DNA of 64,000 nt from Agarophyton chilense (taxonomy: Eukaryota; Rhodophyta; Florideophyceae; Gracilariales; Gracilariaceae). The position numbers were made by a program, and so were the translations under genes. Positions 32,569 through 43,653 of the stretch are shown here, one piece after another. Numbering within the stretch: position 1 is the stretch's first letter; each line of letters starts with the position of its first letter. Where the stretch lies: assembly GCA_030374765.1 (NCBI GenBank), contig JARGXX010000075.1, positions 806,001-870,000 of the forward strand. Reading direction: 5' to 3'. The notes beneath the pieces were generated by a model. That model saw only the letters and a list, made by a program, of their open reading frames with translations, ran no database searches and was not told the DNA's origin.

Positions 32569-35500
32569 TTACTTACGATGTACACTTTCAATGATTCCTA
32601 TTGCTTTGGCTTGCGCGTTGTGTATCTCAGATTGGGACGGTAGACTCATGGTTTGAGATTGAGAGCCATAAAGGGCAGTGGGGTAGGACTTTGGAGCACC
32701 ATGTCGTTGCTTTTTGGTAGTAAATCTCTCAGTGAAGCTCTTCTTCTGTTTTGAAGTCCTAACAGATGAAGAGATTGGTGGTAGGATTTTGGAGAAGTCG
32801 ATTTGATCAACCGATGAGGAATCGAAGTGGTTGGTCCCTGCCGAAATGGTTAGACTCTCAGGTTCATAATTGGTTATTAGAAACAGTGAAGGAATAGAAC
32901 CATCGGAAAGCATTTTCATCACTGTTTCGAGTAGTCTTTGTACTTTTTGAATTGCAACATTACCCATGCCCGAAGCCAAGCGATGTATCTGGTCGTACAT
33001 GGCCTTTCCATCTGAATATCGGCCGTAGTTCTTAAGCTCTACATCCGAATTTCCGGTTACCAGATCACTAATATCTGCATTGTTGTCTTCCTCCCCATCA
33101 ATGGGCAAGAGCTTCGACTTTAACGCATCTGTATCAATCACACCGGCAGTTTGACGAATATTGGACACTCTCGAAATGTTCCACACCTCGGAGTTTCTCT
33201 TCCAGTACGTATCAAACAATTTGTCGATTGCAATGTACTCCGAGAGTACTACCTTAAACCGCGGCTGACGTAGAACCTCCTTCCCATACACCATCGCGCA
33301 CCGAACTACATGACGGCATGGGAAACCCATCGTGATGCTGTTTCTACAGCTGCAGCGCACTTCCAGGTTTCTCTTCGCTTCTGTGCCACTGCCACTTACT
33401 CTGCAAGCGAAAAGAACAGTGATGGGTAGTACTGGCGATGAATTCGCAAAGGAATGTAAAGATGATGGCGGATTTGGTTGCGGAAAAGGTTTGGACGCTG
33501 CGGCATACTCTTTTCTCCACATTAACTCGAACTTCGCCACAGGGCCAACATAGCTCCCATCTTGTACCACCTCACGCCATTCCACAGCTTCGATGTCTAC
33601 TAATGTTGCGCTTAGAACTGCGTAGGACTTCGACGGAAATATACTGAGCTCTTTAAACTTCAAGAGCGCGTAACTGGTGTACTAGTTGATCATATAGTTC
33701 AGAACTGGGGGAGGAATAGGGAGTTGTGTGTCTCGGATTGATCTATGACGCGAGATGAGCGGAGTAAGGGATCTGAGGTGTGAAGATCGCCTTTCAACTC
33801 TCCTTTTCCTTGTCAGTCGAAGCATTTCATAAGGGATCTTAGAGAAAGGCACCTTCTTCGACAGAATGTATGCTCGGTAGCCAGAGTTAGATGCCTCCGT
33901 GTAGCCTGTACCCTGAAAAAGATACCTCTTCGGTACTGCTGCATCTCTGAAACAGACCACTAACATGTGCGGTTTGGAGTGGTAGAGGTACTTGAACCAA
34001 AGCGGAGGGTTGCGTCGGAAACCGTAAAAGTATTATCGTTCGAACGCTTCTCTCCTACACACAAAACTGGATATACTTCTCGACCTTCTCAAGTTGAAGA
34101 GGTCTCGGGACATAACATCACACCATGTGCTCTTTCCAATCTTTCCACACCACGAAGTGACGTTCTTCATCTGGTTTTGATTTAGATGCCACTCGTCAAG
34201 CGATATGAAAGATGTATCAAAGACCTTCTCCGTCGCGTTAATACATTGGACGCTCTGGTCCATAGTTATCATTGCCGGAGAGAACAGGATAATGGACTTG
34301 AAACGCGAAAGTACCTGAACGAAATCCTCTTCTCTCTCTCCGGCAATGAAACCCATGAAGAACGTTAGCGTGAACCCATCATTTGACCTTCCATTGATGG
34401 TAAACAACGGATATCCAAACCGATTTGCTACAGCCTTACAATCCACCGAGATGCCTGGCACAATTCCGTAGTCCTCGTAGTCATTAAGGCACTCCTTGAA
34501 AGTCAAACACGCCGACATCATTCTTCCAGAGCTATCGCAGTTGAAAAAGAACTTTTTACCAGGGTCTTCTTTGTTGAGGGCAACGAGTGCTTCACAAAGT
34601 CTCATGCATTCCAAATCCTTTGGATTGCTTAGCGAGCCAGCGTACCCTAGCTGCTTTCGAGCCGCTATCGGATTGATTACTTTCTTATACTTGTCCTCCA
34701 AGTATCTCAAGGTATCTTGGAAGGACATTCTCAGAGTGTTGGTCATGTGAAGCGCTTCAGAGCGCATCTTCGGGGCCAGACGCTTCACCCCACAGCTTTC
34801 TTCAGGTTTATGATTGTGTCTAATCCCTTTGAAGTCCACAACGTAGGATTTATTGCCTCCGTCTTCGTCTGAACCGACTGTTTTGATAGTAAGAGAGAAA
34901 TTGCATCGCACAGGCTGCTTCGAGTTGTACTTCTCGCACTTCAGGAGACCCTTTTGTAGCACACGACGGTCTCCAGCCACTCCATTTGCTTCAGTTCGCT
35001 TCCTGTCGCCTATGTATATCGATTTCCTCGTATAGAGATAGTATCCCATACAATCGGAGATGTGCTGCACTTCTTTCATTACATCGTGGCCGGGGGCATC
35101 GAAAGAAAGGCTTTGAAAGTATGCAATGACCGCCGACTTAAAGCATTCTTCAATATGCTCCTTGTCGTCTTCCACCTCGCCAGTCTTACTCTCAGCTATA
35201 CTATCCTTCTCCATCTTTTCTTCTTGTCCATCCTTGACATGCACTTCTACTTCATCATCACATTCAGTGTCGTCATCGTCGTTGAGAGATTCTTCTACGT
35301 GGAAAATATCTAAAGGAATCTCTTCCTCGTCATCTAAAAACAGAAATCGATCGGTCAGTTCTGAAGTTCTATCATCCAGTCCAATCTCATCATGTATCCC
35401 TTCCGTACCATTCCTGCTATCCATTCCCTCGTCTACAGCGGATCCAAGCATGCTGTTGGGTGTTGCCCTTGTACTGCACTGATAGTTTGAAGTAGAAGAG

Positions 35501-38088
35501 TAGGAAGAAGTGTGTACATACTCAATGCTATGTTTGGAGTAGTTCTTGGGTTCCCTGTCCGGGCTCGGTATCCGCAGGGCTCCTGTTCCAGACAGTGGGG
35601 CTGCTAGACCAGTCACGTCTCCTACGTCATTACCATTTACGCCTCGTAATTCATTACCAGTCACGTCTCCTACGTCGTTTCCTAAAGACAACAAGTCAAT
35701 GACGTCTGCTACCTCAGGTTGTGGAGACCTGTTCTGTTTCCCATTCACGTCTCCTACACGCTGGCACGAAGTACTATACTCGAGCTTCTCTTCAGGAGTG
35801 GGAAATTGGTCAGCGCGGCGAAGAGAAGGGTTGTTCGTCGTTCTATTTGGCGTTGGGGACGTGAAAGGCTTGACTTTAAGTTTCGGCGCAATTGGCGGGC
35901 TTCTCCTGAAAACGTCTCCCATTACCTCGCAACCCAGAATGTCGGACATAGAATCATCTTCTTTCTTAGTAAACAGTTCATCATCTTCTTTTTTTGTAAA
36001 CAGTTTTTGTTCTAACGCTTCCCAATCTATTGCTCTCCTGCTCGCGTCTCTAGAAAGCTCCTCCTTCCAACTCTGATAGCGAGCTCTCAATGAGCTCTGA
36101 AGAGCTTGACAACGCTCCTTAATGACCTCATCAGCTACCTTGAGGGGTGTGTCGTTGTGTCGTAGATCTGCAGAAACGTACCATTTCAGACTTTTCCATC
36201 CCAAGCTGAAGTTAATGGTCGAAGGACACCGAGTGGGTGCTTTGCTCTTGGCACAACGAAGTCTACCAGTAAAGAGAAGATCGCTATGCCTCATTTTCCT
36301 TCTTATCAATCGAAAATGGTGCATGACATACAAGAACCCATGCCTTGATGCTGTCGAGCACATGAAAGCACTCATGTCGTCTACTTTGCATACGAATTTC
36401 AGTCCGGGACCACTAAGAGGTTTCTCTCCCACTCTTGATGCCACTGAAAGAGCCATCTCCTCATCTCGGTTATCGTTTTCGTTCAAAGACCTTTGAACAG
36501 AGACGACTACGGCCTGATCAATCACATGATCAACTACGGAATGCACAATTCGGGAAGCGTCCAGAGAGTGTAGGCTGCGATCAGATGTTCTGTCCATCAC
36601 TTCATCAAGGACTTGATCCATAATTGAATGAACAACGTCAGAACTATCCAGAAACTTCACTATTCGAGTAGACCTCCTTCGCAGGAGGGGAGACAAGCAT
36701 GAATTGGAGACGTCAATCTTGCTCCGAACCTGTTCCTTAATGTATCGCTGACATTGCGACGACCGCTCCTTCTCATTTCCTTCAATCATCCGCACAATCA
36801 AGTCCTTGAGTTGCTCATCGTCTTGCCTGCGCAACACAATATCGATGTCGGACGGTTTTTTCATCCCCTCCCTCTTCGCTACGTTGTCTACATCTTCATG
36901 ATGATCGCGTCCGCGGAGAGTAGCTGCGACGCTGTCTGAATATATCGCTGATACAGTTTGTGAGGGAGATTCAGTCGCCTTTATCTTCGTCAGAATCATA
37001 TCACCTCGTTCCCTAACCGGGCTGCTGATCTTCTTCAAGCGGGACTTTCCCTGCTCTCGAGTTCGATAGATATGACGACGGTGATTTAAGCGGTAGTCCT
37101 GCAGCATAGTCTCGGAAACTTCTTTTCCTTCGTAGAACTCGTAGGCCATAAGAATGTGAACTATACGGCTTCTGATGGCCATCCCCCTATAACGCTCAGA
37201 TAAAGCAGGGCTGAAGCCGTGCGCAAAACTTCGACCTGGCGCAAACCCTCGATCCGCAGCAAATTCAGCCGCTGTGGATATCACATAACACCCACAGCTA
37301 TGTCCATCTTTCTGCAGAGGGTACTGTTTTATGTCAAGCATAAAGTTCTTCTTCGAGAGAACTGCAGAAACCTCGCCATTCAGAATAGTATATTCAAACG
37401 CTCGCTTGAATAGAAGTAGAACTTGCTCCGGGCATTTCCAGCGTAAACTGTCTCCGAAGAAAACTGTAGGCTTTTTCCTTTTCTTCGACCTACTTCCAGG
37501 CGACTTCTTTCCTACGAGAACCCCCCAATGCTGATTTGAGAGGTTCAAAGGGACTACTACCGTGTGAATGGCGCAGTTTGTGCCCGTAGCATTCCTTGAG
37601 AGCGATTTAGATAGCGGCTTCAGTATCAGTTCTACAATGCCTTTGGGAGTCATCCGTTTTGTCTCCATCCTGTTTGCGTAGCCTGTCAGAGATGTGCCTG
37701 TGTCACAGGGACAGATACAAACTCCTGGTTTGGGCTCCATGTCCATCAGAGCAGAAGTGATAAGATCACTGCACAGGTAGGCGGTCTTGCTCGAACTATG
37801 AACAAAGGACACAGGACTTGTTTCACGTTCCTCTGCTTCGAAAATGTCATAGACGTGTTGGTGGACAACTGAAAACCGCAGCTTGGACGATGTTAACTGT
37901 AGTCTAACATACTTTTCCAGGTTCTTGTAAAACTCAATACATATTTTGGAAATACCTTCTTTTCCATGACTTCTACAAAACAGTTCAAGAACATCTTCTA
38001 TTTCACAGAAAATGAAAATGTTAGAACGGTTAGAATAAAAGGTTCAGAAACAGCCTGTTTTCGATATCTTACCTTTTTTATCATGCAT
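32569..38088 (-). pseudogene. Ulp1 protease - MULE transposase - SWIM fusion protein, two in-frame stops
   Basis: Proposed exon 1 is 38088-38073 (ATG). An intron of 75 bp follows (38072-37998, GTAAGA..TAG), and exon 2 runs 37997-32569, giving 1815 codons in one frame. The N-terminal third has a C48 (Ulp1/SENP-like) cysteine protease: His in NQHWGVLVG, Asp in FFGDSLRW, Gln and Cys in QYPLQKDGHSCGCYV. A long acidic, low-complexity middle follows. Then comes a FAR1/WRKY-GCM1-like DNA-binding part (CEKYNSKQPVRCNF with RHNH), and the MULE core (GISVDCKAVANRFG, FFMGFIAGEREEDFVQVL, ITMDQSVQC, DEWHLNQN, GTGYTEASNSGY). A SWIM finger (VRCSCRNSITMGFPCRHVV) ends the conserved part. TAA at 34033-34035 and TAG at 33682-33684 interrupt an otherwise unshifted frame. 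Ulp1-bearing MULEs exist in plants; the single-polypeptide order here is read directly. Confidence 0.85.
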
Positions 38089-38287
38089 TTGTTTAGGAAG
38101 AGAAAGAGTTTTTGTCGTGTAGAATCGATATGAAACGGGTAACAAGGAATGAGAGGGTTCAGTTCGTTCGATACGATACGGATTGGGGTGATGGGGAATA
38201 CAATATTGAGCGGCACAGTGAGCTCAGTTTATTGAGCGCCAAATTTGCGCCAAAAGTTTTGAAATATGGCTAGGAAGTGGACTTCAT

Positions 38288-38594
38288 CTACATGGCGAGG
38301 ACTTGGCGCGAAGTGATTTGGGGAGAAGGAGTTCCAGTTGCGGCCGGCTTGCGCATTGGACGAGGAGAGAGCGAGGACGATGTGGGACGATGTGGACGAT
38401 GTGGGACGATGTGGACGATGTGTGTTTGACCTGATACGCATATGCGCAAATAGCGCCATGCGAGCTCAGAGAGCGCATTCCGAGTAGGGAACCACGGTGC
38501 ATTGTACGGTATCTGAAATGCGGCCAGAATTTTAATTGGTCTAAATCTAGTCTATTTCATACATACCAGACGTCGTGTATTTTGGCCTTTTGCC
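38288..38594. repeat. MULE terminal inverted repeat, right
   Basis: Inverted copy of 32011-32317. The transposase starts 200 bp inside it, so its promoter probably lies in or next to this repeat. Confidence 0.95.
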
Positions 38595-38603
38595 CAATTT
38601 GGC
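38595..38603. repeat. Target-site duplication, right (CAATTTGGC)
   Basis: Exact repeat of 32002-32010. Confidence 0.93.
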
Positions 38604-38640
38604 GAGATACAATAAAATTAAATATTTTGGAGTGCGGCCA

Positions 38641-38977
38641 AATGCACAACAACCTTCCTGACCCTACGCGCGATATATTTTTGTGCATCTTCCTCGCCGG
38701 TCAGTTTGCCAAGCGAATCACCTCTGCGTGCCCTTTGCCTTTTGTAGCCATTCCCCTGGCTACCCTTCCGAGCATCGCGCACGCTCAAAAACGCTATATT
38801 TGCAAGGCAACTGCTTCCATCTATAAAGGTGAAACCTTGACGCGGAAGTCCACGTATCACCTCTCCTCGGATAGCGTGGACGACTTCCGCTCAGACAAAT
38901 CCTGTGATGGCTCGGACAAAGCAGATAGCTCGCGAGTCTACTGGCAGACAAGCTTCAAGACGGTAAGTTGCGGGTAA
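38641..38977 (+). CDS. Possible small secreted protein, unrecognised
   Basis: From the ATG at 38641 (MHNNLPDPTRDIFLCIFLAG) the frame has a hydrophobic segment up to AHAQ that could be a signal peptide. A polar, cysteine-poor domain of about 70 residues follows. A GTAAGT at 38964-38969 could be a 5' splice site, in which case the protein would be longer. It begins 37 bp after the MULE target duplication, so its promoter or an upstream exon may have been separated by the insertion. No family recognised. Confidence 0.3.
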
Positions 38978-38979
38978 AG

Positions 38980-40644
38980 CGGCGCCAAATTCGAGCGACA
39001 AGTATCTTGACCAAAATCTAAACAAGATCATTGTCAAAATTCTTTGCTTCTAGACCGAAGCGCGACGTGCAGAAGATATACGCAATCACCTTCTAATACA
39101 GCTTAAAACTTGTGCTCATTGGCAATAATGAAGCAACTATTTTGCTCGGGCGAACAATAACACATTTCATCCAAAAGTTTTGGGGCACAGAGTTTGGTGA
39201 GTTGATGTCGTTCCGATTGGGCCTTAGCGAAGCCTTAGCGAGGCCACAGACGACCACGAAGAAAGGGTTTAGAATAGCGACTAGATGATAGAGAAGGTGT
39301 GGTTGTCAACAGAGGCTCGTTGTGAGATTAAAAACGAATTCTATGCTCTTGAGCCTGACATAAATGCAGACTGCTGCATATTTATGCATACATTCCGCAT
39401 CAAGTACGGTCAGGTGGTCAAAGGTGGTGCAACGAAGAGTAAGATAACACGTGGTGCCGAAGAATCGGAAGGAGACTTTCATTGGGGCGTAAAAGGACCG
39501 ATATGGAGCGATCAAGAGCATCTTAGCTACTTGCAGCTCGAAACCCCGTAAAAGGTTTACTGTGATTCAACTCGAAGCGCGCACGAAGTTGTCTCGCGTC
39601 TGACGCTTCGATATTTTGTAGAGAAATCCCCGATGGGGAAATACCTCTCGGGTGTTCTAGTCCCGCTTTCGTGAAGAGGGGTAACTCAGCGAACGAGCCT
39701 TCGTGCCACCGATGCGTGGGTGTAAAACCACAGTGATTCAGGCAATACATACAATGGTGGTGAACCCAGGAAAAGGAAAAGAATCAAAAACGGATCCAAG
39801 GACAAGGATATTCCGTAGACAACAGCGAAATGTAGGGCGAAAACGTAGGGCGAAATAGAACGCACGACCAAGCGTACCGACCTATGGAAGGGGTATTCAC
39901 ACTGGATAAGCGAAACCACGACGGATGAAACCAACCCTATAGAGGGGCGATGTACTGTCCTAAACACAGGAAAACCAACAAAAGAAAGAAACACACCAAC
40001 AACAACGGTAAAGTGACGCCTGAGCTTCCCGAGGGGATTGATTAGCCAAACCGGTCGCGGTTCCTCCCGTTAAGAGATGGAGACTTGCGTAGGCGACATA
40101 ATCTAGAGCCAAGCACTAGGTTTCCATTTACTTGGTGGTGGCGATGGCGGTGAAGCCATCGCTTAAGTCTATTCTAGGCAGTGAACTACACGTGTAGACT
40201 ATAGTAGCGCAAACCAACCCTGGTCCATACACGTATCATGTATGTACCTCCAGGCTTGCACTTCCATCCGTTCACTACGGTGCTAATGTAGAGACTTAAC
40301 TAACATACCTTCTAAGGTGTCTAAAAAACTAAAAACTAATATTACTCATTAAATTGTTGACGTGGTCCCCGATATATCGGATGCCATATGAAACCTGTTC
40401 CGACCGGTTATATGCGCACGCGTTGCTCTACAGCTTCGAGCCCTACATATTTATCAAAAGGCAATGCTCTTCCCGCCTGGACTCCAATGAGGCAACTGTC
40501 ACTGGGAAAGCAAACCCATACATTATAATAATCTGTGATGCGTTTGACGCAGTACGGGGGTTCAGTGAGGCGTTTGCCGCTGGGTGGAGCACCCCCTGTC
40601 AGCCCACTGTACCGTTTGAAGCGCCCTCGGTGTGTACGAGAGAC
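38980..40644. other. Spacer between MULE and Gypsy element
   Basis: No supported gene. Frames 39285-39551 (plus) and 39686-39994 (minus) are open for 75-100 codons without known motifs. Confidence 0.45.
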
Positions 40645-40649
40645 AGACT
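40645..40649. repeat. Gypsy target-site duplication, left (AGACT)
   Basis: AGACT precedes the left LTR and recurs at 51779-51783 after the right LTR. Confidence 0.9.
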
Positions 40650-41537
40650 TGTAGGACAACGCTTGGAGCGGAGACACCACGAAGATGTTCGTGATCTTCC
40701 TCTCTTAAGAGAAACGCCTCAGGCAGAAGAGACGCGTCCCAGCGGAGCACAGAAACAGAGCCACTCTGGAAAGGCACGACAAAGTCGGGTGTAAGACCGA
40801 GGCCAATCCGGCGGGATATAACTAGAGTGTTTAGATGAGCACGGCACAGTCCGGGGTGTGAGCAATCCTAGGTGGAGTGGTGCCAAGGCGATTGTCGTAA
40901 AAGGAGCGAGGAAACACTCGTATGAGGTGGACGAGCGAGGTGAGTGAGGCGGCCACTTACAAGAGCCAAAACGGAGAACAAGAGGAAAACGGGGGCGAAA
41001 CCCTATACAGGGGCGAGACTACGACAAGTGTCGGAGATTAAATATGAACCCACGGTGGTGGTAGCACTCTGGTTGACAGAGGGGTGGATGAACTAACGTG
41101 CAACGGGCGCTCACGCAGTATGCGGTGAAGACGCACCGAAGGCGAAAAGTTCAGAGCCAAGACTCCCTCCTTGGGATCTCCCAAGAGGTTGTTTACTGGG
41201 GAGCAGTGCTCAACCTCCTAAGTAGTGTGGCGCGCGGCCCCTGAAAGTGGGCGCTCGCCCTAAAAATAGACACTAAATAGCGATAGCGTAGCTAAATAAA
41301 TACTGAAAATTACTAAATAATACTAACCATTAGGTAGAATCCGGGCCACGTGTGGCACGCCTCGCACTCGAGCGTCGGCATCCGTGCAGTCCACGTGTTC
41401 CACCAGGGTGCACCTCCGGTCCTAACCGGCCGTCGGCACGCAATAGCGGTATAGCTTGTCATAGACCAAGGTAGTCCTCAAGCGAGCGAAATCTCTAAGT
41501 CCTGGGAAGAAACCCCCTTGGAGGGAATTGTCCTTCA
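40650..41537 (-). repeat. Gypsy 3' LTR
   Basis: 888 bp, TGTAGGACAACG...TCCTTCA on the plus strand. It has the same length as the right LTR and aligns without gaps over the parts compared. Confidence 0.93.
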
Positions 41538-41560
41538 TATCCCGCTCCTTAGGTGACGAA
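41538..41560 (-). promoter_or_regulatory. Purine-rich tract next to the Gypsy 3' LTR
   Basis: On the minus strand AAGGAGCGGGATA directly precedes the LTR, the position of a polypurine tract. It is imperfect. Confidence 0.5.
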
Positions 41561-41599
41561 CACGCCATCGACATGGCGGGGAGGCAACGGTTGAACTGG

Positions 41600-41607
41600 T
41601 ATAAAAG
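41600..41607 (+). promoter_or_regulatory. TATA box for the antisense ORF
   Basis: TATAAAAG on the plus strand, 63 bp inside the element from the 3' LTR and 170 bp upstream of the ATG of the antisense ORF. The match to the TATA consensus is exact; its use is inferred. Confidence 0.55.
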
Positions 41608-41776
41608 CGAGCCGAGTAACCCGTCCAGCGCTCACTCGACTGTCGAAGGCAAAGCAACACAACCGAAGGACAAACGCACAAACGCGGTAACCACTCCTCG
41701 AACTCCGAGCGCGCTTCTGCATCGTATACCATCCTCTAGCGATTAAATTCCGATACCTCCGCGACCAGTACTCCCG

Positions 41777-43441
41777 ATGAACGGTGGTAACAATCCCCGC
41801 CGGGGTTACTTCTCCGGTTTCCGTTCGGCTCCCCTTCCGCGGGGGTATGCCTCGTCAACTGCGCCGAGCAGATCTCGGGGTCTCGTTGAAGCTTCAAGCC
41901 ACATCACTCCTGCGGAGAACATCTGGCCCACTTACTACGAACTCGTCTGGTTAAGCCCGCGTCAACATGCGGCGATTCTCAGGAGAACTCCGTGGTTCCA
42001 TCCGACAGCGATCTTCGACGAAGAACTTGTGGCGTCGTATGCTGATGGCCATGCGCGGCTCCCGGGCGAACTCCTGGCTTTTATCACCACCTCGTGAGAT
42101 TGGCGACGCCGTGTGGCGGTTCCGGTTTACGCGATTCTGCGGCGAAGGCGCGTGTCAGCGGAGGAGGCGCATTGTGTATTCGTGTGCATCGGCTACTCAC
42201 GGATCAACAGGGCAAACTTTCAATACCCCATCCCCGACTAATTCGGCTTCGACCTACGGATGTACCGGACTCAGGGTGAGATCGGCTATTGTGACCGCCT
42301 TGCGGCGTTGGAAACTTACGCATGGCGCGGTAAACCGCGAGCGCGTCAAGAAGCGATCTGCTGGGTCCGTCCGATCATTCGTGCCGAGTTCCGTCACCTT
42401 CGTCGTGAGTCCCGATATAGGTGGTTGCAGAACTTCATCCGCGAGGAGCGTCGAGGAAGATCCCGCTTTGGGTTCTTTGTCCCTTATCAGAACACGGAGA
42501 TAAACAGGATTAGTCCCTTCTATCAGTTCGGGCGATACGTTTCCCTGTCTGGGTGGAGGTCCTTCGTCGAGGTGTGCCGGGGATGTTACGTGCAGTTGCC
42601 TCCAATCGTCTCCTATCTGGGCTCGTACCTCATCGAGGATCCGCACTCCAGCTTTTGGTCCGTGGTCATAACCGAATGGGCAGTCCGCGCCGCGGCGTAC
42701 ATCTTGTGGGAAGCCTACGACCAGTATCGACTGTGGTAGCTTCCTCTGCGTTTGAGTGGATACATCCGGCAGCTGGACCTTCAACTTTCTCTTGGAGGTG
42801 TCAATAACGCTGATGAAGCTCAGGAGCTCATCGACATCATTGGGCGTGTCGACTGGGCTGTCGTGCCTGTCCGGAAGAGCGGCCGTGGTCAAGAAGCCGG
42901 TGGGGCTGATCGGTCTCCGGGGCGTCGCACGCCGTTGGCGGGAGATTTCATCTTCTTTAACCCATGGGAGCAGCAAAAGATCTCCGAGGCGGAGGTGTCG
43001 GCACTCCAGATGGCTCCACGAGGCATACCGTACGGGCACCCCGTGGGGTTTGTCAACTCGGATGACTTCTACTACGCCTATGGCGGTGATTATCTCCCTG
43101 AGGAGAAGGGCGAATACCGTGGTGACGAGCTCATGGAAGACGTGGGAGACCCCGATGGTGCCGATACTACTGCGCAGCCGGCGCAGGGAGCGACTCACGC
43201 CGATGTAGGGGTCGATCCAGTGGCGGCGGCGTTGCCGGACGAACCGGAAGTTATCGAGGTCCCCATACGCCCAGAGGCGGCCGTGATCTCCCAGTTCCTT
43301 CGGGGTGTCGGACTGAACGCGCAAGCGGCGAGCGGCGACATCGGTGCGATGAGAGACGCCCTCGTGGCAAGCCTGGCCAGCGGGAGTAACTCCGCTAGCG
43401 ATTCGGCTGGCGCGCACGGTAGTCCGGGTTCTTCCAACTGA
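41777..43441 (+). pseudogene. Antisense ORF of the Gypsy element (about 555 codons, three in-frame stops), function unknown
   Basis: One plus-strand frame runs without any frameshift from the ATG at 41777 (MNGGNNPRRGYFSGFRSAPL) to 43441. It is broken only by TGA 42095-42097, TAA 42239-42241 and TAG 42737-42739. Text across the stops reads as one protein: SPRQHAAILRRTPWFHPTAI, EAHCVFVCIGYSRINRANF, CDRLAALETYAWRGKPRARQ, ESRYRWLQNFIREER, WSVVITEWAVRAAAYILW, GDFIFFNPWEQQKISEAEV, FVNSDDFYYAYGGDYLPEE. It lies opposite in sense to pol, between the chromodomain end (43654) and the 3' LTR, with 212 bp between the convergent ends. No domain is recognised. Similarly placed antisense ORFs are known in some plant Gypsy elements (Grande, RIRE2); homology to those is not claimed. 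Confidence 0.7.
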
Positions 43442-43653
43442 TCCCTTGGGATCTTGGTTAGTATATCCCGCTGTGCGGTAGTGTGTGCAGCAACTTCGAA
43501 AGTAGTAAACTGCTTCCGTCTATGACGTATTTGTTTTCTTTCTTCTCTTCCACTTCTTCTGAGTGTTCTTCTCCAGGTCTTCTGTACATCTTCTCCTTCT
43601 TCCAAGGGTCCTTATTCAGATCTTCTGTTCTTTTATCCCCATCGGGTGTCATC

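Larger units (their letters stand above)
32011..38594 (-). mobile_element. Mutator-like element (MULE) with Ulp1-transposase fusion gene
   Basis: A complete 6584-bp element. Terminal inverted repeats of 307 bp (32011-32317 and 38288-38594) begin GGCAAAAGGCC and are about 96% identical, and a perfect 9-bp target duplication flanks them. It holds one giant minus-strand gene. The termini differ little, so insertion was fairly recent, but two in-frame stops make the copy non-functional as read. Confidence 0.95.

Noticed and set aside
42254..43417. 387-codon minus-strand frame opposite the Gypsy antisense ORF
   Set aside because: Arginine-rich, shadow-like composition and no domain; the plus-strand frame in the same place reads as a far more normal protein and spans the whole spacer despite its stops.
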